Below are positions 35,901 through 47,900 of a DNA stretch of 64,000 nt, one piece after another. How positions within the stretch are numbered: the stretch's first letter is position 1; every line of letters starts with the position of its first letter. Position numbers and translations under genes: made by a program. The DNA comes from Apricaphanius iberus. Taxonomy: Eukaryota > Chordata > Actinopteri > Cyprinodontiformes > Aphaniidae. Below the pieces are notes generated by a model that was not told where the DNA came from, made no database searches, and saw nothing but the letters and a program-made list of their open reading frames with translations. The stretch lies in NCBI GenBank assembly GCA_028564705.1, contig JAPXFQ010001140.1, positions 372,001 to 436,000 of the forward strand. The letters run 5' to 3'.

Positions 35901-38900
35901 TACAAGGTTTAATTTCCTTTTCAGATAAAATAACGTGAAATTGGATTCTTGTGAACATTTGCTCGAAGTCAGAGTTTTTGATATAACTGTTATTTTGTTT
36001 AACACTATTAATACTGTTAAAAATTTTATCAGGTTAATTATGAAACTGTTATCGTTTCCTCCCTTCTCATGATGCTATCTGTTTTGTGAAGTGCACTAGT
36101 CCCTCCTACAGGAAAAAATGCCACCACAACCTTATGCTGCCACCGCCGTCCTTTACAGTTAGGATGGTGGTGTCACGGTTGCAAAGTCCGACGTTTTTAT
36201 GCAAATTTAAATGCAGTGGCTGGACATGGAATAGGTTCCACTAAAGTTTTCCGCATAAGGTATGGTAGCATCAGGATGGAAGGAAGTGATTGATCATTAC
36301 TGTATAGATCGAATGATGTTATGCATCCAACATAATATTTTTACCAGTCGAAAATCGATTAAAGACCTGTCTGAAGGGTAAATTCTCTTCCTCTGGTAGA
36401 CAAACTTGTTCACTTCAGGAAAGGAATAAAATGAATACATGAAAATATATTAATTCTAAGAATTAGAAGCTTATAAAACAATATCTTAACAAAGATGGTT
36501 ATTCTTTAAAGCCTGAATACGAATAACTTTGTAGTTAAGGGTTGACTTCCAAACTGACAGCTTTTTCAAGACAAATTTTTTTCTCTTTAATGGTACACAT
36601 CATATTTACCTGCTTAGTTATCTAATAATACAGTATAATGAAAACTATTTGACTATTTGTTTCTCCAGGCAGCTCAAATAAGCGGGACTCCAGGGATTTT
36701 GCTCTGTGGAAGCGGTCTAAGCCTCAGGAGCCATACTGGGAGTCTCCATGGGGCCAAGGAAGACCTGGCTGGCATATCGAGTGTTCTACTGTTGCCAGGT
36801 TGGATTTACCACAGTTTGTTTTCCACCATACAGCCAAGTTAATAACCATAAAAACCTAACAATAGTTGCAAATGAAGTGCTTTAATGTTGCGTTGAACAT
36901 TTTGAACATTTTAATATTAAAAACAAAATCCATGTTAAATACAGATGCATATGTCCATATGCTGTATAAAAGCTGGGCTTCATATGGTTGCACTGTTGCC
37001 TCGCAGCAAAAAGGTCCTTGGATTAAATCCTGAATAGGATATTTCTGCATGGATTTGGCATGTTCTCCCTAAGCATGCATGAGTTCCCTCCAGGTACTCC
37101 TGCTGCCTCTCCAAGACCCTGCATGGACACGCAGATGCCAAGGTCAAGTTTATTTATATATCATGTTTACAACAATGACACTGCTTTGGTTCTCAGCAAT
37201 GCTATATACAGCTTAGGCTGAGCCTCCGGGTTCTGGCTAGTGTGTGATTTAAAAGAAGCTCTGACAGATAAGAGAGTCAGAGTCAAAATCTCTGATTCCT
37301 ATATTTATGCCTTCACAAGGAGACCCAACAGCCATGAGTGCATATACAATGAAGTTTTTACTTTCACCCATAACGCAAGGAGCTGTCCGATAGATGTTAC
37401 AGATGTGGCAATACTGTAAGAACACACTGTAACCTTGGAAATTCCCCCCATAAAAGGACATTGGTTTGATCCACTAAATGAGGCAGGAGACGTGGCTCCA
37501 CAATTTACAATCAATTTTATTTTAGAAAAATTTGTTTTAAAATACAAGTTTTTAATATTTTCCTATTTAAAAGCACAACAAACAAAGACAAATGAGGAAT
37601 AAACTTGCAGGGCTGAGACTAACTGGAGGAGGGAATGGACACACGGACTGATTAATCCCAAATAAAGGAACAAGGCACAAAAATATAATAAAATCCCCCC
37701 AACCAATAGTGAACAATCATGCCAACGTGAGGGAACCTGGCACCAACACACGCATAAAACGGGACCGCCACCACCGAGGCCACCTTCACCACTTCCTGTC
37801 CCAGCCTGCACAAAACAAAGGGGTGTTACAAACACAGAAACAAGAGATTAAAACAATGTCAATAAAACTTGTTCTCCCCCTGAACTCCTCCCATGGGGTC
37901 AGGGACCCCCGACCAATATGATTTGGACTATCAAGACCACAGGATGGGGAGGAACTAATTAAGAACAAAATTAGAAATTAAAAAGCTAAACCAAACTATA
38001 GAACGAAACAGTGGCGCCGCCAGCCAGACCACAGTGTAATCTAAAGGCAAGAAAAGGTACTGGTTAACAAATAGTAGTTTTCACCAAGTCTGGAGAAGGT
38101 GAGGCCCCTTACCAGTCCGCCAGCTAATATCACCTGGGCCGCAAGGAAGCCTCCCCGCCCGGCAGCACACAGGTACACATAGGATGAGCGGTAGCGTCAC
38201 GCCCAGCACAAAACAAACGCCCAAGCTGTTGAGTGCACAACACAGTTTGAGGATGGTTCTCTTTAAAGTTAGTTTGATTAACTAAAAAGTACAAACCCCT
38301 ATCAAAGCAGAGCCGATCGCTTACTGAAGGCACAGCCTGGGTACAGAGACTGACGACGTGCAGTCTCGATGAGCATAGCATGTTTCCTTAGCATGCTCAA
38401 CCGGTGAGCAGAGCTCCCTTTTATACTCACAGTGCCCTCATGAGTAGGGAAGCCGGTATGCTCCGGCCCAATTAATTTGGAGCAGACTTATTTCATCCTG
38501 CTACACAGAGACAACTAAAGAAATACAGTTTACACATCACATTTTATTGCAGATGAAATAGCCCTCTACTCCTCCCACACATTCCTTTGCTTATTTTGTG
38601 GGCAGTAGGATTTTATGACCCCAATCTCCTGCTAATCCGGGGAGGACATGTCCTCACACAAGCACCTCAGAGCTAACTCCAGTCTTTACAGATCAATAAT
38701 GTTCTCCACACAATACTCAAAGTAAAAAAAAAACCCGAATACATGATACAATGCAACTCTTCTTAAAGGAGGATAAGCCATTTAAAAGCAAACAACAGGA
38801 CTTGGAACTGAATCATGATGGAGACAGGAAGCCAATGAAGCGACCTAAACCCTGGGGTGGTATGCTTGGTCCGTTTAGTGGCTGTCAACAGACCAGCAGC

Positions 38901-41900
38901 TGCATTCTGGACCAACTGAAGGCAACCCAACAATGACGATTTCGGTCCAATGAACAGGGAGTTGCAATAGTGCAACCTTCAGGTAAGAAACAAATGGACG
39001 ACATGCTCGAAAGTACTGGCTGGAACGTTTGGTTTCACCTTCGCCAGAACCCTTAGATGAAAAAATCTGATTGGACGAAAGCAATGTCCTGCCTGGATAG
39101 CTTTAAAGAGCCATCGATATAAACTCCCAAGATTTTTTACAATCGTTTTATTGTAAGCAGACAATATGCCTAGAAGGGAGTCGGGGAGAGCATTAGATGT
39201 GTAATTCTTGAAAAGGAAAATCCCAGTTTTATCTTCATTGAGTTAGACTAAATTTAGTGCCAACCAGGATTTAACATCCACTAGGCATCTTATTGAAGAT
39301 TTGACCAAATCCATGGAACATGAGCATGATAGCGACATCTACTTTATGTATGTTGTAGTTACAGCAATAAAAACATCATTCCAGCTGTTAGGTTGCTAGG
39401 TTCGCTGCCGTTATGCCCAATGACCAACCTGAACTGTGTCCAGTGAAGAATGTATCCTAGAGGAGTTTAACTGACAGCTAACATTAGCAAAGTTAGCTAG
39501 TGAGCTAGCTTACCGATCCAGGAGGAATGTCGCCGCTTCCGCGTGTGTTTGATGCCGTGGAAATTTTTTATACGAGTACAGTAGTAGTGTAGGCTTCACC
39601 TAAACCTATTCTAGTTTCTGTTCTTCTGTGGTCACCCTTCTCCTACGATGGATAACAATATCTCGGGGGCTCTGAAGCAGCTGTTTGACTTGCCGACTCC
39701 ACCATTTCTCCCACAGACAGTTGAGCTGAACAGATCATATGGTTGGATCATAGAGACTGTATCTGTCAACCCACAACCCGTGGCCGCTACTGGCTGGTAG
39801 ATGTGAACATAACGTCATTGTCATGCCCGTTTTGAATGTACATTTTATTATATTTTAATTCAAATATTTTTTTGAGGATTTACTTTCATTTTGCGCCCCT
39901 CTAAAAGCCCAAGTGATATATTTTTTTTTTAATGTAGCTTTTAATGAAAATGTTCCATATACAATCTTTAAAGGAAAGTAGATTTGAAGGTTGTCTGAAA
40001 AACAGTGAAAAGAGAAGTTATACTTAGGAAAGATAGACCAAAGGGGTAATAAGTATAGCCCAAATAAAACCGGACCTAAAATGGAACCCTGGGGTACACC
40101 ACATTTTAGTGGGGCACTTTCTGAATTACATAAACCCAGAGAAACACAGAACAACCAAACAACCAACCAGGTTAGACCGAAACCATTTAAGGGTCGTGCC
40201 CCTCTGCCCCACACAACATTCCAACTGGAATAAAAGGACATTGTTATTGACACTATCAAAAGCTGCCGTCAGGTCCAACAGTAGAAGGGCAGCAGAGTAG
40301 TGGATGGATATCTTAAGAGACATGACAGTTTTAAGTCAATGTCTGTCATTAAACGTAAATCAGCACTCTCAGTATTTCAGTCAGTTGCAGAGATGAATTG
40401 GTAAGCTGAAGCTGGTAAGACTTTATCCACAGTAAAATACCTACATACCGACTTGGGCTGTAAGTCAACTCGAAGAGAAAGAAGCCATTACACAAAAACC
40501 AAGATAAAAAGTCTGATTAAGGTTTGCAAATGTCCTCAGCGACAAAATATCTTAAATGTTAGAGACGTCTTCTGGTCTGATGAATTAAAAACTGAAGGGT
40601 TGGGACATAATGGTCATTTTTACAATTGGAAATAAAACGGGAACTCTTAAGAACTCAATCACAACTGTAGAGGGATCTCCTCAACAAGCTGTGTGGGTGT
40701 TCCGCTGCAGGAGGGACTGGTGCACTGCTAAAAATATGTGGCATCATGAGAAAAGAGCGTTAAGTGGAAATATTGAAGCAACATCTTAAGGCATCAACCA
40801 GCAAGTAAGAGCTTGGACCCAAATGTGTCTTCCAAACAGACAGTGACCCTCAGCTCAGCATCGCACCAAATTCGTTACAAAGGTGGACATGAGCAAGGAG
40901 GTCTATACACCAGCAAAACAAGTCTTACGGTTTAAAGGTAGTTCTACCAAATAATAAGCAAATTTATGTAAACGTCTTTATAAACAAAAAAAAATCTAAA
41001 AATGAAATAGAAACGTTAATCCAAAATGACCTAAAAAAAAAAAAACATTACTCTGACTCAGGATAAAACAGTGGATGGTTATATTTGGTTTCAACAGTAG
41101 ATTTGGACACTTCATTTTTTTGAATCTGCAAAAACAAAAAAAACATTCACACTGAAGTAAACTGCAAAAAGATGAAACGATGGAAACAAGCCACTTGGTT
41201 CCAGTTTGCACAGAGCTCTTACTGTTGTGTTGTTGCTTTCAGTCATATGTTTGGGAGTCAGCTGGATATTCACTCTGGAGGAATTGATCTGGCCTTTCCT
41301 CACCACGAGAATGAGATCGCTCAGAGTGAAGCCTTTCATCAGTGTGGACAGTGGGCAAACTACTTCCTTCATTCAGGTGAATTATTAACAACTGACACAT
41401 CTAAATAAATTCTAGTTCCTCTCAGAATTATTCACAGGACTTGTTCACATGAGGCTATTAAAAAGTTTCAAATTGGTCAGACTCATTGAACTCTAACAAG
41501 GGAATAAATTGAATATTCCAGAGCATGTTTCCAGATACAGCCATTGCAAATATGATTAAGAATTTAGATGGTTTAATAATAATTCAGCAGTGCACTGCTA
41601 TAAAGTCTTAATTTCATTTTAGAAAAAATTCCATTTAGAAATTGAGTTTGAGATTCTTGCATATACCCTGACAAGGCAGAAGTCCCTTCAGATAATATTT
41701 TTTTTCTCAAATCAATGTCAACATAATACAGGTATAAAATCCAACATAAGCTCTGCAACAGCAGATTTCTATAAGAGCTGTAGTATAGTCCAACAGGCAC
41801 ATATAAGATACATGGTGATGTGTACAATAAATTAGTTACAAACAGTCTGCATGCTGGCACACTTTAGATGTAGACACCGTCGTCATTTCGGAAAAAAATG

Positions 41901-44900
41901 GAAAATAGGGCCTAAAATTGAGCCTTGTGGAACCTCTTTTGAAATCCGGTATCTAAGAATATTTTCAGGTCTTTGAATATGTGAAGCTCTTACACCTTAC
42001 ACAATCATTTCAATCTTCCCCTCCTTACCCATAGTTGTAGGCTGTATCTAGGCTCTACATCCAGTAATGATATGGTAACATCAATGTAATTTTTTTTCTT
42101 TGAGATGTGTTTTAACTGACTAGCTGTTATCCTTTTAGGTCATTTACACTTAAAAGGGAATGCAGAGAAAATGTCCAAATCCCTGAAGAACTATATTACT
42201 ATAAAGGTAAATTATTATGGATTATTGTAACTCAAAGGTTTAAGGCTCCTTTTGTAACTTGGAATGATCTCCTATGAATAGGCCGCTAGCAGTGTTTTCT
42301 AAATGAGCAAGTTAAGGGGTTCAAAACGAAGACCTTGTGGAACTCCGGCATGCTCCCTAGTTTACCTAAATTTTGATCATTAAGGTTCCGTCTGTCTTGA
42401 TATACATGGGATGGAAGCATCTGTAAAACCTCTAAATTTATTTATTTTGGCAAAGCATATCCAGATGGCTCACATCTTCGTTAAAGTAAAAATAAAGGAA
42501 GGGTCCTTTGTTCTCTCAAAATGATTTGTGACCAAGTTTTGAAAGAACAAACGTCATCTTCTCTTGTGCCTTTTGTGCTTAGCATAATAATTTAATGTTT
42601 TTGTTTTTTTTCTTTTATCAGGATTTTCTACAGTCTCACACGGCCGAAGAATTCCGGATGTTTTGTCTCTCGACCAAATATAGATCTGGTGGGTAAGCTG
42701 AAAAACGATTACTATATAGCAGTGGCGGCTGGTGGAATTTTCTCCAGGGGGGGCTATGACTATGATGGGGAAATGTTAGCTGCCAAACGATTTTTTTTTA
42801 AACCTAATTAATTACAGGGTAGCTGTGAATTAATACTGACTAATTAACATATGACTAAAAAACAACAATTTGCTGTGTAAAGGAACAAATCCAATTACCA
42901 TAGCTCTTTTTCATTAAATAAAGGTGCGATTAATAGATTGTTTTATCTTTTAGCCAGTTGCTAAGGCAAATTCACTGGCTAACATTTTCTGCATTTAAAG
43001 CTGACTGTTTCTCAATCATGTTGGACAACCCTGATCAGCCCTAAATGGGACTATCATACGACAACAGAATGATTTCAGTCAGAGGCTTCAACAGTTTTGC
43101 TAGAACAGACTGCTACTGTAGAGGAGGAAACACTGAGCTGTCTATAGCGGTACTGGTTCAGGATGGGATCACTGTTAACACTGGGAGAACCTGCCAATGT
43201 TCCACTTAAGGCCATTCAGACTATGAGAAAATTTGGTGGAGGAAAGACTGTTATATTTCTATTAATCTTTGTTGTTTCCAAAAAGCTGCTGATACAGCTT
43301 CGGTGATATAAATGTGAGGAGGGAGATGATGTGTGTGATCTCATATTAACAATAAGAACAAATGCAAGATAAGGGGGAAATAACAAAACATATGAATAAA
43401 CTTAATATTTGCATATGAGCAGCTGTGTTAAATATTAAAGCACCATGTAACTCTTGCTTTCGGGGTCCCCCTAGCGTTGGGAAAAAGGTGTTGTCTTCTA
43501 CTGTCGTAAAATCTGTTATGGTTACCCCAGGGGTATCACGTGCATTGACAAGCGATACCCTCGAACGTTGCAGATTTTCACGTCTTGGGCAGCCTTAGTT
43601 GCTTGTCAAATGTCTTCATCCCAGGTATATTGTTGTTTATGTCAGCATGTCATATGTACGGCGCCGTATATATAATACTTACTAGTCCAACAGAATGACG
43701 GCCAAGTCCACATCGGTCGAGCACCCCTCATCCTCCTTTAGCTCACGCCAGCGAGTAAACGCTCGACCATTGATTCTCGTCCGGCCCTTTAGTTTGTCAC
43801 TCTCTGTTTTTCGTTTTAGAGTCTCCTCCGACTTCGCTGTCTTCGGTTTGGTTGCTGCTTCGAACATTACAACTTGCTCACTCACGCGCGGTAGCAGACG
43901 GCAAACAAATACTTGTTGGGCTCACGTGGGTTGCGGAAGTGAGCTATACCGTAAAGCAGCAGTTGAGTTTTGTAGTCCTTTTTGTGCACAGGTAGCTACC
44001 CGCACCCGAAGTTACATAGTTCCAGTGAAAAGCGATACAGACCCCGTCAGGCTATGGCATACGTGTCATTCAACCTATTGTAAGTCGATGTATCATCACA
44101 AGGGTATTGTAAATATATTATTAATGTTGAAAAACTACATACTGTTGCTTTAAATACATCAAATGTAATATAGACTTAGTAATAAAATGTCACAATTCCC
44201 CTTTTTCCAAAATGTAAAAACTCATCAGACAAACTCTCAATCTAACAATAGGACTACATGCTCTTATTGTGAAGTTGCACGTCTACACAGCTACGTCCGC
44301 TATGTGCTATTAGTTACTGCTACTATTAGTAGTAATTTAAGTCTGAAAACATAACTTAAACTGAATAATGCGCATTTTTAACGCAGCGGTACCTTACTAT
44401 GAAATTTACTCAAGCTATACAGTGACCCAACATGCATAATTCCACATTAATACAGCACTTTTTTGCTTATTGGTATTTATATTTAGCTGATAATCAGGTC
44501 TGAGCTATTTTACCTCAAGATTCTCCTGCTATGTTTTTCTCTCAAACGGTATTGTTTTGAGTCATATAACTAAATTATATTTTTTTATTTCTGCATTTTG
44601 TGTCTCTTTTCGTTTGTCTCCAACTCCCGTGGTTTGTCACTACCCGTGTGCCTGCTGTAGGCAGAGACACGCATATCTATGGCTGTACGTCTCCGAGCAC
44701 GCATCAGAGGGTATTACGAAATCATGTTGGGGCAAGCACTCCCGTGCCCATTGAAATGCATTGTAAGGTCCAAACTTTGAAAAAAAGTAACACCGACTCC
44801 TTTACCCCCGACATAGCTGCTACTTTTCACATGGTCAGATTTATAGAGGTTTTCTCCGTGTTTAATGCTCCTTTCTTCGTCCTGCAGGTTACGACCCTCA

Positions 44901-47900
44901 CTCTCCTTCTTCTGCAGTTGTAGTCCGCTAAACGTTTTCACACAAAACCTAAAGTAACTTTTGCCTCCGGTTGAAAATCACCGTTTTCTCTGCATCAAAA
45001 TTTGTTTTTAAAATTCACAGACATCATATGTTCGATCCATGGCGCATTTCAAACTGGATCAGAAAATAACGTTTATCGCTCCATTGACTCTCATTCATTT
45101 TTTTTGGCAGTCGGGGACCCATGGACCGGAAGTAGAAGGGCGTGACTTAGGCTCCCCATACCCTTAAAATATCACTTTTCTCAGGATGTATTTTTTTGTT
45201 GTCTTTTTGACAGTGGGTGCGAAGAAATTACACATTGCTGGGTGTTAGATTTTTTTAGAGTCACTTATTTGCTCTAAAAAAGTTCTTTAAAATGTCAATG
45301 ACGTCTTACACATCGTACGACCAGAGATACTGCTTTACAGCAATCCTTGTCTTTCCTTTTAAACTTCACACTACATACATAATCATGGGCAGATAACAGC
45401 GCTAGCAACCAAAAAAGTTCTTATGTTGAAATAAAAAAACTTGGTCGAAAAAGTCTGCCTTAAATGGTAAATGGACTGAACTTATATAGCGCTTTTCTAG
45501 TCTTACTGACCACTCAAAGCGCTTTACATTGAACCCGCATTCACCCATTCACACTCGCATTCATACACCGACACCCAACATGGCTCGGTAGGACAATGTA
45601 GAATTTGGGGGTTAAGTGCCTTGCCCAGGGGCACATCGACATGTGACTGGAGGAAGCTGGAATTGAACCTACGACCCTCCGATTGCAAACCAACTACTCT
45701 ACCACTGAGCCACAGTCGCCCTAACATTCTGGTACCGCTTTGGATGCCACGATGCCGTCAAGTGGTACATATGGTTATAATCGGTCCTTCACTGACCAAT
45801 CAGCGTTCATTAGCAAAATGCTAGCGAGTTTCGGGCAACAACGACTCAACCTGGAAGAAAACGAAACTTTCCTCCTATAACCCATGTTGAACTTGTGAAA
45901 CCTACAATCAAATCTTAGATTTCTAAACGACAAAGGGGTGAAAGAGACAAATTTAGCCGTCTAGCCCCATAGACTCACATTCATCTTGCACTCATGGTGA
46001 TCGCCCCCAGTGGAACTTTAGTGGAACTGCAGCTAAATTTCGTTAAAATGTGACTGAGTAGAGTGGGACATTTTGCCTAAAACATTTGTGCTAATACTTA
46101 CCTCTCTTTTTTCTGAATGAGAGATAAAAGACTTGAGTGATGACACTTCCTGGGTGCTAACAAAGCTTAACTGAACAATTATTTTTAAAAAGGGGGAGAT
46201 TTGCGTGCTGTTACAGAGTTTAATAAGATTGAGGCATATGATTAAATTGTGCTGTTTTTATACATATTTTTTTCTTATTTTTTTAATGTAGGTGAAGAAG
46301 ACAGGCAAATAATTGTATTACCAGAAAAAAAAAGATTTCTGGTTACTGTCTATTAACATTTATAATCCATTCACTGAAAGAGGTTTGGTAAATGGGGACA
46401 TGCTTATTTGACTGACCTTTCCTCACCACACTCATGAAACTTAAAAAAAAAATGGCTTCTTCCTCTCTGAGTGGCCTTTCAGGTCATGTTAGTACAGGAC
46501 TGGTTTCACGCAATATTTTGCTTAATTTTGGGCTTGATGTGTAAACTGACTGTTCATTTTAGGACACAATGCATCCACCCACAATAATTCTTTAAAAACA
46601 TGTGTCTTTTATAAAGTTTGTCTAAATATCTATTGTAATTTCCGCACTAAAAGGCGCACCGAATTATACTCTGCACCAGCCAATATACAGGGGTTTGTGC
46701 AGAGGGGATTGTAGGGAAAGAGCTTGGTGTTTGGGGATATTAATATTTCAACACAGTTGTAACACCTTGGCAGTCCCCTCAGCCAATCTTCAAGAAAAAC
46801 TTAAAGTTCGGGCATTCTGCTTTCTGAAAGCTTTTTCAAGACAGTTCTTCACGCTGGCGTCTGCAAAGTCTCACCATTGATTTACTGATGCATAGGGTAC
46901 GTGACGCAGCTCTATTTCATTCTTTAAAAGCCAGATTGAATATCCTTTAACTCGAAAGCGGCATCATATCTATTTCTTCATTCATCTTCCATAATTAGGG
47001 TTTGTGCATGAAAATTGTTTTTTGCAAACTATCTCACTCTCTTAATGTGTGTCTCATCCAATTTTAACTTTCATTGTTTGAGCAAACTTCCTCTCTCACT
47101 CTTTCGGTCTCTGCCTCTCAAAGGCACAGTATCCCTTAAAGGTGACGGACGTAACCTGTACAAGCTATAGATTGAGGAGGTCCTCTAGTGGTTGCTAGCT
47201 GTAAAAATCCATAAATAAGCAGAACCCTTGTATAGGCCGCAGGGTTTAAAGCATGGGGAAAAAAGTAGCAGTTTATAGTCCGGATATTACGGTAGTTTTC
47301 CTGCAGCCTGAACATCGACCCACTCATGCTGTTGTCCCCACAGCCATAGATTACAGCGACAGCAGCATGTCGGAGGCCCGCAACTGTCTGGAAACCATCC
47401 GCACCTTCCTCAGTGCTGCTCAGGCCTATATGAAGGGTCAGTTACACTGCTCACCTGTGCAGGAGGATCTTCTCTGGGGAAGGTAGTAAGGTTTCATTGG
47501 TTCCCACATCTCATGTGTTCTGCTCAGTTTTACTCTCTGCGCTTCATTGTTCCCTCAGGCTGGCTGAAGCAAAATCTAGCATCCGGACCGCTTTAGCGGA
47601 CGACTTTGACACGCCCAGAGCAATCGGTTCGCTGATGGATCTGGTTTATCACGGAAACTGCCAGCTCCAGACAGTTTCTACGGTAACGCAGGACGTTGGA
47701 CTCGGCTGACAGAGCTTGGTCTGGGCGTTGAACTTGTAGTAAGAGCTGTGTGTGTTGCTGTCCAGGCGGAGGGAGGTGTTCGGAGCCCTGCAGTGTTTGG
47801 ATCCATGGTCACCTACATCAGGGACGTCCTGGACGTGTTCGGGATCGACCTGCTTCACAGTCAGGTCAGGACCTGTGTGTTGAGCAGCTGCCGGGTCTTA

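Noticed and set aside
37470..38540. LTR retrotransposon
   Set aside because: A GGCGCC-containing site hints at a primer-binding site, but I found no LTR pair, gag or pol coding.
43695..44153. 152-codon plus-strand ORF that might be a gene
   Set aside because: It lies in CARS2 intron 10, has no domain I recognise, sits in repeat-like sequence, and the CARS2 frame joins exactly across it.
45524..45727. 67-codon ORF repeated at 57342-57581 as a small gene family
   Set aside because: Both ORFs are the SINE copies themselves.
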